Of a stretch of 22,258 nt of DNA, positions 8,458 through 16,822 are shown piece by piece. The DNA is taken from the NCBI GenBank assembly GCA_037447655.1, contig JBBHKE010001230.1, forward strand, positions 219,076-241,333, read 5' to 3'. Origin of the DNA: Zygnema cylindricum (lineage: Eukaryota > Streptophyta > Zygnematophyceae > Zygnematales > Zygnemataceae). A program made the translations under genes and the position numbers. The first letter of the stretch is position 1. Each line of letters starts with the position of its first letter. Below the pieces are notes generated by a model. The model was given only the letters and a program-made list of their open reading frames with translations, searched no databases and had not been told where the DNA came from.

Positions 8458-8745
8458 TGAATTTGCTCACCCGAGCAGTAAGTTATGGCTGGTCAAAGAT
8501 GACCTTTATAGTTACAAGCTCTCTTAGAGAGAGAGGTACCTAAATATTACTAAGTCTCGGTCTGCCTACTCACGACTACCTACTATTAAACCCTAGTCCA
8601 ATAGGAACACTATAAAGTACAAGAAGGTACAATGGGCGATGTACTTATTGTACAACTATTGTACGACAAGGTCTACAAGGTGACACCTGTCATATCGGAA
8701 GCCATGGTTCCTCCTCCCATCTTCTCCGGTATCAAATAATGTGGC

Positions 8746-8755
8746 GCCACGTGGC
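8746..8755. promoter_or_regulatory. Palindromic G-box-like site in the 5' LTR of element A
   Basis: Copy of the GCCACGTGGC palindrome at 3425-3434. In this LTR it would sit in the transcribed leader of the genomic RNA, roughly 170 bases after the TATA box. Confidence 0.4.
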
Positions 8756-8918
8756 ACCGCGTGACGCTATATCCGTATGCCGCCAAAAAGCTCACTTCGC
8801 GTGGCGGCTATAATGCCGGCCGTCCGATCAAAACATATTTTACACGGTTCAGATTCGCGTACATGCAGAAATTGCTCCTTTTGGTTAGTCTGCTGTTAAT
8901 TAGTTGTTTCGTTAATGT

Positions 8919-8931
8919 TTATATATTTATG
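8919..8931 (-). promoter_or_regulatory. TATA box driving element A RNA
   Basis: Minus strand CATAAATATATAA, identical to the site in the other LTR. This copy lies upstream of Gag, so it is the probable promoter of the genomic transcript. A CACGTG lies just upstream at 8940-8945. Confidence 0.65.
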
Positions 8932-8956
8932 AAACCCGTCACGTGTATCGTTTCGT

Positions 8957-9033
8957 AATGCCTTAATGGTTAAGGCGTAAGGCTAGAAATAATCTAGAGG
9001 TCATAGGTTCAAATCTAGACTTAGACATCATTT
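8957..9033 (+). repeat. Degenerate tRNA-like segment inside LTR A (5' copy)
   Basis: Second copy of the A-box/B-box segment described at 3636-3712. In this LTR it lies between the LTR start and the TATA box, antisense to the element. Confidence 0.5.
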
Positions 9034-9171
9034 TAGCCAAAATACCCAAAACTGCAAAAACTGCCACTTTCTAAATATGGCGGCAGCCATGGCGCGACTT
9101 TGATCCTCACTCTCTTTCTTTAAAGCGAAACTAAAATAGGGAAGTGAACTATTAATTACCTCTTTTCAACA

Positions 9172-9176
9172 GCTAC
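9172..9176. repeat. Target-site duplication of element A (right copy)
   Basis: GCTAC, identical to 2955-2959. Confidence 0.95.
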
Positions 9177-9275
9177 CTTCTCTCCGAAGGAAGTGTTTGG
9201 TAGCTTTATAGATATAGCGAAGGAGATCTAGCAATTCCCAATTTCTAAGTGATGGGAAAAGGAATATAATGACAG

Positions 9276-9372
9276 ATTATTAAAGGTGGTTAAACTCCGG
9301 CGAGGAGTGGAATAAACCTTCTTTGTTTTATTACTAAAGGAGAGAGGTTCAAACCTCCGGTCAGACGCCTCA
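9276..9372 (+). repeat. tRNA-like segment, possible SINE head
   Basis: A-box-like GGTGGTTAAACTC (9285-9297) and a B box GGTTCAAACCT (9346-9356) lie within a small palindrome GAGGTTCAAACCTC that could form a T arm. The spacing is long, as in class II tRNAs (Ser/Leu). No closed acceptor stem is visible, so this is at best a tRNA-derived repeat, possibly related to the segment inside LTR A. Confidence 0.3.
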
Positions 9373-9680
9373 AAAACCAAGTCTGACAACAATAAATTAA
9401 ATCAACAAGTGGTGTCATTGACGGTTTTTTTGATTTAGGACTCCAAATTTTATCACTATTTTCTAGAATCAGTTCTAATTTGGAAGCCGTTTTGAAAGCA
9501 GATTAGTAGGTGGAATCATATATAGCTGTAGAAATAATACCAAAAGCAAGGGCCGTAAGTGAACACCGCCTACAACAACTTCACCACCAATATTCTCAAA
9601 AGCTTTCATTAATCGCAATATACTAGGCTCACCTGAGTCTCCCCCAGAATGTTGATAACATTATCACACCTCATCAAGCA

Positions 9681-9722
9681 AGTTTGGGAAGAGTAGATCT
9701 AGTTTGGGAAGAGTAGATCTAG
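9681..9722. repeat. 20-bp tandem duplication
   Basis: AGTTTGGGAAGAGTAGATCT occurs twice head to tail with no mismatch, followed by the first bases of a third unit (AG). It is probably a recent replication-slippage event. Confidence 0.9.
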
Positions 9723-10459
9723 TGGTGGAAGGATGGCCTTGTCAGTGATACTCTTTAACAGGACAAAGAAATGGACATCACGACTGTAGGAGTAATTTTT
9801 TTTTTACAATGGTCCGTTTGATATCATTGATACAAAGAATCCAAAACACACCGGTAGGGAACGTTTTCGAGAATGTTCACCTAGGAGATGATTGTAGGAA
9901 ACGAAAACATGATCCCATGATCACCACAAAGAACACTTCCCACATTGGTTTCTTTCCCTCACAGCCATGCATATCCCAAAGGAGCGGAAGGAATGACTGC
10001 AAAGCAAAGAATATGGACAACACCAACTATCGCAGAACGGGAACAAGCAATGGGATTCCAAAAAGACACCACGGCCGCAGCAGGTATTTCAGACCTCCAA
10101 AGGTGGAGCCTCATAGGCAGAGTATGGATCTCAAGGCAATCACGTGGGTTCTCAAGCATGCACTCGCCTTTACAAGTCTCAACTCCCCAGAATCAAAAGC
10201 TATTTACTTTCAAGCTCCTTAGTTGTTAGCAATACTGGCAACCTTGAAGCTTGAGGGGGGAGAGAAACGAGAAAAAATCACATTTCAAAACTGCAAGTTC
10301 TTCCACTGGGGGGGGCAGCGGTTAAGAGGGCAACTGCTTAGCGGAAATTGTCAGCACTAGTGTCCTAGACGGAGGGGTAGAGGCAGATCCACAAGTAGGG
10401 CTAGATTTTGACATTAACCTCTGAGGAAAACCACCAGAAGCTTAGGATGCTGTTGAACC

Positions 10460-10962
10460 GCGGAAAATGGATGGAGCTGTTGGACCCTTAACAAAAGGCA
10501 CGGCTCTCCGAACTATTGGCCAAAAACAAGCAGTTGTTCTCCTAGTCAGAAGTAGATGTCGACATCTACAAAGGAACCTCTTTTCGAATCGATTAGATCG
10601 ATAAGACGGCTACTGTTTGGTAGAAGTAGTATGTTTTCAGTTTCAAGGAGAAGGAATTCCTCACGGATAAAGTCAAGACTTTGGTGGAAGCCGGGTTAGT
10701 TCAAGAAAGAACAAGACTACATATGTTCGCTTCCTTGTCAATCCTCCCTCCAAAGAAAGACTTGTACAGGAAAACTGTAGATTTTTGGAAGTGTGGAGAT
10801 TATCGCATGATAAACACGGCCAACATCTCTAACCGGTATCCGATGCCAACTCCGAAAGAGATATCCGACTCTCTTACTTGTGTCACTATAACCTCTACTC
10901 AGGACATGAATAACGAATTGTTGAAATCACTAGATTTAGGAGAGATATTTTCTAGGTCTTAA
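10460..10962 (+). pseudogene. Ty3/gypsy reverse transcriptase, N-terminal part, decayed
   Basis: The frame carries the layout that opens a gypsy RT: LSELLAKNKQLFS (the usual L..Y..VFS), KEKEFLTDKV, LVEAGLVQERT (the usual LL..G.I..S), MFASLSILPPKKD (the usual ASPVVLVPKKD) and DYRMINTANISNRYPMPTP (the usual DYR.LN..T....YP.P). Stops occur up to about 10620; from 10681 it is open for 93 codons. It ends soon after the position where the first catalytic Asp block would be expected, so the palm with YVDD or FADD is absent. Same strand as the protease remnant at 2451-2804; I infer that both belong to one element split by element A. Confidence 0.8.
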
Positions 10963-10974
10963 TTGATTAGAATA

Positions 10975-11212
10975 GCTAAAACAAAAAGCGCTGGCAGCCT
11001 GTCTCAACCTTCTCTCTCTAGCCCCCATACTTAATGTAGTTACTGAAGGAGAGGGAGGGTCGTGGAGCCATGGCTGCCTCGGCCCCATTCGCAGGACTAA
11101 AGAGTGACCTAAGTCACTCTCCACAAAAAGGTTGAGTCCGGTAGGACTCGAACCTCCGACCGGCAAAGCGAGGCGTAGCCGTCAGCTCTTACCAGTCTGT
11201 CGTAGAAGTCCG
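10975..11212 (-). repeat. Possible tRNA-derived SINE or tRNA-like repeat
   Basis: On the minus strand an A-box-like AGACTGGTAAGAGC (11185-11198) is followed about 30 bases later by a perfect B box GGTTCGAGTCC (11144-11154), the spacing of a tRNA gene. The T-stem has one mismatch and no acceptor stem closes, so it is not a functional tRNA. Downstream come an 8-bp hairpin (11101-11120), pyrimidine-rich sequence and a T-rich end near 10980, an organisation seen in some plant SINEs. I did not find flanking target duplications. It could equally be a tRNA pseudogene. Confidence 0.35.
11101..11120. repeat. Short inverted repeat
   Basis: AGAGTGAC and GTCACTCT form a perfect 8-bp stem around a 4-base loop. 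It lies downstream of the B box on the minus strand and may be part of the SINE-like unit. Confidence 0.6.
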
Positions 11213-11397
11213 TTAGGATACATAGGGTTTGATAGTTTTTTAAACATTAGCTAGATCACTAATTCGATTAACAAAATAACAAATTGAGGAGGTAGAAACT
11301 AGTTGAGTTTTAGTACGCACGAAACAAATGTACAGGACATTTGGTTTTTTGAACGGTTAGCATTAAAAGTCGTTTTGGATCCGTCGACCCTCATTAT
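11213..11397. other. Unassigned DNA left of element C
   Basis: AT-rich sequence between the SINE-like segment and the inferred start of LTR C. No coding, repeat or structural signal is seen. Confidence 0.4.
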
Positions 11398-11615
11398 TGT
11401 TGAGATCCTAGAATGGCCGCCTTGGCAGTTTTTTGGACGTGACATGACCTGTCGACACGTCGCAAGATATCTTTAGGAAGCACGAATCTTGGGGAGCGCG
11501 AGGACAAGTCTGGAGGAGACACACGTCCACTCCATGGCCTTGTCGTATACACGCCGTACAGAAAGTATATTGGCCCAAGAACCTTTGTGTACTCTACTGT
11601 CTTTGAATTAGTTCG
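11398..11615 (+). repeat. 5' LTR of element C, first part
   Basis: Starts TGTTGAGATCC, the same first six bases as LTR A in its own orientation, and is followed by a GGCCGCC and TGGCAGTTTTT region that loosely resembles LTR A. It ends where element B is inserted, and the LTR resumes at 17772. Together the two parts give an LTR of about 523 bp. The left boundary is inferred because the 3' LTR of element C is outside the window. Confidence 0.55.
11611..11615. repeat. Target-site duplication of element B (left copy)
   Basis: GTTCG directly before the LTR of element B, repeated at 17767-17771. A perfect match despite the age of the element. Confidence 0.9.
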
Positions 11616-12207
11616 TGTTGTTCTACGACCACTAGAGCAGGTGGCGCATCAGCACTAGTAGTGGAAGTAGACATAATCTCACTCACAGAAGCTTATAAAG
11701 AAACATATCAATTAGCTTTTTTCTACAGCTCACCAAGTCTGACACAATGAACCAAACTAATTCAAACTATACCATAGTATAGAATATCACAAAGAATGAC
11801 AACTCCCAAAGTTTTAGCTTTATTGATCTAACATACACCAAGATATATAACTCAAAAGTTTCCCAAAAATAGTTTGCAGATTACGCAGTTTGGAAGTCTG
11901 GATACATAAAATATTCTACGTCCTAAGTCTTATACTCTTCACTCAGTTGTCCTACTACATAATGCTCCCCCGCCGATAGAATTGATCCTAAAAGATACGT
12001 CGAAAAGAACTAAACTGCCACTAAGGTCTAAGTGCTCCTAATCACGCTAAAACTAATCTATCAGTGTACAATCATATTACTGAGAATCCTATACAGGTGA
12101 CTTGTTCAAATACTTGTCGTCTGGCTTAGTGACAATTGTTTGGGTACGTCCATCCGGCTGTTGAGTCAATTAATTATTCTCTTATGAATCTCGTCCATTG
12201 ACTTGAT

Positions 12208-12216
12208 TTATATAAA
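12208..12216 (-). promoter_or_regulatory. TATA box in LTR B
   Basis: The minus strand reads TTTATATAAATC here, about 360 bases from the LTR start and about 45 bases downstream of the tandem array. In the 5' LTR the equivalent sequence (about 17405-17416) has lost the TATA core, so the element promoter is probably dead. Confidence 0.55.
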
Positions 12217-12258
12217 CCGTAGCAGTGCAGTCTGATTCCTGATCACATTCAAATATCT

Positions 12259-12478
12259 GCAGCTTCGTAGCAGCAACGCTTTCCCTTACCAAAAATCGCC
12301 GAACCTGCGTTTGTCTTGTTGCGTAACAACAACGTTGTGTTAAAACAAAATATCTCCAGCTGCGTTTGTTCGTTGATTCGTAGGCTGCGTTCATCTATAC
12401 AGACCATATCAAAAAAAACCACAGCTGCGCTTGTTCCATCTGCGTCGCAGCTGCGTTGTCGGTACCATTTAAAAACCT
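12259..12478 (-). repeat. Degenerate tandem array in U3 of LTR B (3' copy)
   Basis: Four imperfect units, mostly 57-63 bases and the first shorter (about 42). Each combines AGCTGCGTTTGT-like sequence, a TGCGT(C)GCA(G) palindromic core and a run ending in AAAAATNNCC. They lie between the LTR start and the TATA box, where tandem repeats often act as transcriptional enhancers in plant copia elements. The same array is at 17460-17680. Confidence 0.75.
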
Positions 12479-12572
12479 GCAGTGTGCATCAAGTGACGAA
12501 GCGTGTCCCTATAGATCTATTTTTCCGTCTTTTTATAAATTTGTTGTGACTTAAAGCTTTCCAAAAACATCA

Positions 12573-12582
12573 ATCCCCTAAA
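12573..12582 (-). promoter_or_regulatory. Polypurine tract of element B
   Basis: Minus strand TTTAGGGGAT directly precedes the 3' LTR. The AGGGGA core matches the AAGGGGAG of element A in position and composition. Confidence 0.75.
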
Positions 12583-12620
12583 GCTTTAGACTTAGTATGC
12601 CAGCGCAGCTTCAATGACGA

Positions 12621-12770
12621 ACTAGCGCAATATCGCAACATAGCAACGTAGCAATTTCAGCATGTCACCTAGTCCCACTACATTCCCGTTATTGGACTAG
12701 CGCAGCATGGCAGTATAGCAGTGCAGCAACTTAGCTATTCATTTAATCCCAATGCGTCCCTATTGTACTT
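12621..12770. repeat. Two imperfect 75-bp tandem units at the 3' end of the element B coding region
   Basis: ACTAGCGCA occurs at 12621 and 12696 and each copy is followed by similar runs of GCA/ATAGCA motifs and a CCC..TTATTG-like end, giving two diverged units of about 75 bases. The stop codon of the polyprotein (12735-12737) lies in the unit nearer the coding region (12696-12770); the other unit forms a spacer before the polypurine tract. Confidence 0.65.
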
Positions 12771-14276
12771 TAGCTTAGGAGCACGAAGAGATTTAGTGAG
12801 CATATTAGCAACCATTTTTGCATGTGGCAAATAGCATAATTTAATCACTCTAGAGAACACTTTTTCTTTTACAAAGTGTAATTTTACATCCATGTGCTTG
12901 CTTTTGAAGTGGTGACTTGGGTTAGAAGCAGTGGCAATGGCAGCCTAGTTTTCACACCAGATCACCTGTGGACCAACCTGCATGTATCCTAGTTCTTGCA
13001 ACATGGATATCACCCATAGGAGTTCTTTGAGGGCCGAGCTCGCTGCCATATATTCTAACTCCATCGTCGATTGTGCCCTGACCTTTTGAAGTTTGATGCT
13101 CCAAATGCAAGTCCCGTTCCCAGTTTGTAGAACGAATCCTGAGGTTGATTTTCGACTTGGCATGTCGCCATAGCTTGCATCACTCCATGTTTGCAGCTTC
13201 ACTTCTCCTTCGCCTAGTGTGAGTTTGAGGTCTTTGGTTCCTACGAAGTATCTTAAAACTCTTCTTGCTGCATCACGGTCAGATTTCCTCGGATTCTCTA
13301 GGCTTCTACTCAATACCCCAACTGTTGCAGCAATATCTTGACGGGTACAGTTCATGAAATAAATTAAACTTCCCACTATCTGTTTGTAAGGTATCAGTGT
13401 CATAGGATCATCCTCCCCTAACTCAAAAATTTCACTGACAATAACACCTGGTTTTGTTTCTTCCCCCTCTAACTTATGCCGAAAATCCATTGGTGTTACA
13501 CATCCTTTTGCCCCCCGCATTCCAAATTTATCTAACATGTTTCCAATAGCCTCCTTTTGAGTCAATTTTATTGATGTGTTTTTCCTATGCCTCTCTACCT
13601 GAATACCCAAAATATATTTTGCCTCACCGAGGTCTTTCATTTCGAACCGTGATTTTAAAGCATTCTTAACTTTGTTAATTTCAGCCATTGATTTGTTTAC
13701 TAATAGTAAATCATCTGTGTATACCGCTATATCTACTATTCCATCCTCACCTTTTAAAACATAGACAGAGTGATAAGAGCTTTTCATTTTAAAACCTAGA
13801 CTAGTTAAGAATTCATCAAGTTTTAAATTCCATTGCCTCGAGGCCTGTTTTAGGCCGTACAATGATTTTAGCAGTTTACATACTAAGTGTTCTTTTCCTG
13901 GTTCTGCATACATTTCAGGCTGCTGCATGTAAATGGTCTCCTCTAGTTCTCCTTGCAAAAAGGCCGTCTTTACATCCATCTGATGTATTCCCATATCTTT
14001 TATAGTAGCTAAAGATAGCAAAATCCTAATTGTGGGAAATCTTACAACAGGGGAAAATGTTTCTATAAAATCAATTCCTTCCTTTTGATTATAGTCCTTT
14101 GCCACAAGTCTACACTTATGTTGTTCAATGATATTATCTGGATTTAACTTCACCTTGAATACCCATGATGCCGATCGCTTTTCGATCCGGAGGAAGGTTA
14201 GAAGCTCCCATGTCTGAGCCTCCATGATCAACTTCATTTTATCGTTTGCCACCTCGATCCAATGATTCCGCTCCAA
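12735..14276 (-). pseudogene. Element B reverse transcriptase and RNase H
   Basis: An open frame of 443 codons (14276 to 12945) carries nearly the whole RT: WVFKVKLNPDN, KEGIDFIETFSPVVRF, HQMDVKTAFLQGELEE, LYGLKQA.RQWNLKLDEFL, then YTDDLL in place of the usual YVDDLL, KDLGEAKYILGIQ and SLIYFMNCTR. RNase H follows with TWSDASYGD and QSTMELEYMA. At 12945-12947 a TAG replaces a Gln codon of the CENQAA motif. The frame then continues to KMVANMLTKSLRAPKL and the natural stop at 12735. RT is the best preserved part of B, but Thr in the catalytic YxDD box and the late stop argue against activity. Confidence 0.92.
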
Positions 14277-15950
14277 TGATGAGACGGCTTCCCAGATGGT
14301 CAGAGGTTCCCTTGAGGCTGTCCAGTAGGAAAAATGAGAACTTGCTTGCAGGCGGCTACTAAATCTTCTTCCCCTCGGAAATTTTGAGGTTGAAATTGTC
14401 GGATTGCGTGCGTTGCACTTGTTGTGCTGGTTGCAATCTGTAGGTAGTGAGTGCTGCTATTGCGCCTTGAAACAAACTTGGTGTGGAACCCGATTATGTT
14501 CAAACTCCGGTGGTACCAAAGGTGAATTTTGCATCTGTGGGACAATATAATGGATGTTATCTAAAATCACATATTCCAGTACTTTTTCTTGATTCTCCTG
14601 CTCTGTCATTTTAAATAAGTCTATCGAGGCTAGTTCATCTTTCACAACGATGTTCCTTGCTACAATGATTTTCTGTCTCTCAAAAATAAAGACTCTATAA
14701 CCTTTAAAGTGATCATCATATCCTTGCAAAATGCACGGCAATCCTTTAGGTTCCATTTTCCATCTATCATTAGATGGTTCCAAAAAAAAACATTTACTTC
14801 CAAAGACTTTCAAGTGACTGACATCCGATTTTCTACACGTCTAGATCTCATAAGGAGTGGTTTCTACCGATCAGGAACCTATCCTATTTCTGATATAAAC
14901 TGCATAATTTAATGCTTCAGCCCAGAATTTCGGATCTACGTCCTTATCCGCAGGCATGGACCTAGAGCTTTCTGTGATAGTTCTATTTTTTTTTTTTGAG
15001 ACCACTTTTTGTTCCGGAGAGTATGGGACAGTCAACTTGTGACTTATACCTTCCTTGAGTAAGAAATTTTCTATTTCTTTTGACGTTTATTCCCCACCAT
15101 TGTCCAATTTGAGCTCCAGAGTTAGCACGCCGTGTAGTTTCTCCGCCCACGCTTTGTAGTGTTGAAAATGAGTGAAGACTTCACTCTTTTTTTTCATGAA
15201 GTAGACCTTAGTATACCTCAAAAAATCATCTCTAAACGTTACTATATATTTCATCCCCTTGCAGATGGTACCTTTGTAGGGAACGAAAACATCAAAATGA
15301 ATGAGTTGGAAAAGTTTAGTAGACCTATATTCAAACTCTTGAGGAAACGGTAATCTGTGCATTTTTCCTAGTGCACATCCATCACACGTTTTAGGCGACT
15401 GGTTTGACGCTGGGACTCCTTCATTTACCAGCATTGACCATCTTTTTCATACTATCATAATTTACAAGGCCTAACCTTTTATGCCACAACTCATCTGAGG
15501 ATAATGCACCAGAATACAAAACATCATTTTCTTTATTATCAGTCATATCCATTTGATACATTTTGTTGGCATCTCTTGTTCCCTTAACTGCAATTTTCCC
15601 ATTTTTGCTAACAATCTACCTACCATGTTTGTGATTGACCTCAAACCCTTTACTTTGAACCAAAGAAGTTGAGAACAAATTTTTCTTAAAATCAGGGACA
15701 TAGAGATTATTATGAAGAGATCTCTCAACTGCCTTGCCCTCTACATAAACTAGCAAAGAGACATCACCTACAACCCGCATTTGCACACTCATTCCACATG
15801 CATAGTAGATATTTTCCTCTAGTGTTGATTTCCGATTTTTGAAAACTGACTTGTTCCAGCACATGTGGGCCGACGCTCTCGTGTCCATTATCCATCCATT
15901 ATCCTTAGCGCCCTCCATTGGTGCAGCCATAGCAAATAAATCATCATCCT
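14277..15950 (-). pseudogene. Element B protease, integrase and linker
   Basis: In reading order: retropepsin near 15895 with DTRAS where DSGAS is expected, so the catalytic Gly is lost; LYVPDFKKNLFSTS; integrase zinc region WHKRLGL (second His lost) and CDGCALGKMHRLPFPQ near 15370; catalytic IHFDVF (first Asp) and KLDNGGE (second Asp, then a stop). The block with the catalytic Glu is corrupted at an A/T homopolymer near 14987-14997 (PEQKVVSKKKN). An open stretch at 14813-14457 holds the integrase C-terminal region (VFGSKCFF, GYDDHFKGYRVF). Several frameshifts and stops. The 14277-14456 linker before RT has no motif. Confidence 0.85.
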
Positions 15951-16818
15951 CTTCGTTAGAGAGTGAAAGAGACTCGTCGTGATGAGATGAAGACGCCGAG
16001 AATAGTGCATTTCCTCGTTGTGATGATCCCTTGAAGCCTTGATGGATCTGGCTCTGCTACCATCCAAGCCTATACATACCTGTTTGATTAGCTTTCTTAA
16101 TCTTAGAAAAGAATTTGTATCCATGACCTTTTTCATTACAATAAAAACAAGCTTTGAAAGATTGTCTATTTTCTCTTATGTTAAATTGTTTAAACTGATT
16201 TTGCTGCTGATTAAACTGAGCTTTTCTGTCCATTTCTATGTTAAATACCTCTACGTGTTTTTCACCATTAAGATCTATAGAATCTGCCTCCTCTTCCAAT
16301 ATCAAATTAAAAGCTAACTGTAGTGTCTAGCTAGCCTTATCTTTTTGTTTCAACCAATGAGACGCTGCTCTCATAGTATTAGGAAGACCCCTCATTAGCA
16401 AAGCAGCCTGCTGAAACTGAGGAAAAGATCCGCCTGCACGAGCATGAGAATCTATTAGTATTCGAAATTTATTACAATATTATGCCATTGTGCCACTCGT
16501 GTATTTGTAGTCCCAAATTTGTCCAACCAAAAATAGTTCTTCCTGAACATTAGCCTTTTCAAAATCATCCTTGAGAGATTTCCAGATATCGATCGCCTTT
16601 TTGATTTTTATCCGTGACATAGGTAATTTTTTTGAAATACAAAACTTCAAAATTGACCGAGATTGCAAATTTTTCTTTGACCAAGACGGGTCCGATTCTG
16701 CCAGTGAACCATCCAAAATATCCAAAAGATTAACATTTTCGAAATGTGTTTCCACCATATCCACCCAATACACGTATTTTTATCCCGAGAAAATTTGAAT
16801 TCTTGATGATAGTCCCAT
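15951..16818 (-). pseudogene. Element B Gag
   Basis: Begins at the ATG inside the primer binding site (16818), giving VMGLSSRIQIFSG, similar to the Gag start of elements A and C, then a stop after 12 codons. A stretch at 16773-16480 reads as the capsid-like region of copia Gag (IWKSLKDDFEKANVQEELFL). Near 16150 the zinc knuckle is CFYCNEKGHGYKFF: three ligands are kept, the last Cys is Phe. In an intact element Gag forms the particle and the knuckle binds RNA. The original start may lie further upstream in the LTR. Confidence 0.8.
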
Positions 16819-16822
16819 AACA
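16811..16822 (-). promoter_or_regulatory. Primer binding site of element B
   Basis: The minus strand reads TGTTATGGGACT directly after the LTR end (ACAACA). GTTATGGG matches the tRNA-Met anticodon-arm complement seen in element A; flanking bases have diverged. The ATG is in frame with Gag. Confidence 0.7.

Larger units (their letters stand above)
2960..9171 (-). mobile_element. Complete, recent Ty1/copia LTR retrotransposon (element A)
   Basis: A 6212-bp element in minus orientation. In its own orientation it has: 5' LTR (8281-9171), a primer binding site complementary to the anticodon arm of initiator tRNA-Met (8266-8280), one Gag-protease-integrase-reverse transcriptase-RNase H frame (8300 to 3864), a polypurine tract (3851-3858) and the 3' LTR (2960-3850). 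The domain order with integrase before RT defines Ty1/copia (Pseudoviridae type). Both LTRs are 891 bp and I found no difference when comparing them line by line, so insertion was very recent. The only visible lesion is one in-frame TAA at 5199-5201 early in RT. There is no env-like frame between RNase H and the PPT. It interrupts a gypsy-like element. Element C is an older relative in the same window. Confidence 0.97.
8281..9171 (-). repeat. 5' LTR of element A
   Basis: 891 bp, apparently identical to 2960-3850. In element orientation it provides the promoter (TATA at 8919-8931), a long leader with a cluster of GTAC sites (8617-8664), and at its very end the first seven Gag codons (ATG at 8300, METTEFQ). 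It ends in CA exactly at the primer binding site. Confidence 0.97.
9177..10459 (+). pseudogene. Middle part of the gypsy-like element, badly decayed
   Basis: Continues the interrupted gypsy-like element between its protease and RT. The first codons (TFSPKEVFGSFIDIAKEI) appear in frame with the sequence left of element A. After that stops are frequent. An open stretch of 137 codons at 9809-10222 has no recognisable domain. The protease-to-RT distance, about 1.4 kb after removing element A, is longer than usual for gypsy elements and suggests later insertions such as the tRNA-like segment near 9285 and the duplication at 9681. Confidence 0.35.
11616..12572 (-). repeat. 3' LTR of element B
   Basis: 957 bp, TG...CA on the plus strand, homologous to 16823-17766. 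In element orientation it begins TGATGTTTTTGG, then a degenerate tandem array (12259-12478) upstream of a TATA box (12208-12216). Near the end an ATG at 11674 opens a frame (MSTSTTSADAPPALVVVEQ) that in a 5' LTR would run in frame into Gag. Confidence 0.93.

Noticed and set aside
9809-10229. Overlapping ORFs of 137 and 94 codons as a host gene
   Set aside because: No domain, no splice signals that I could support, and position within a decayed gypsy-like element; open length alone is not enough.
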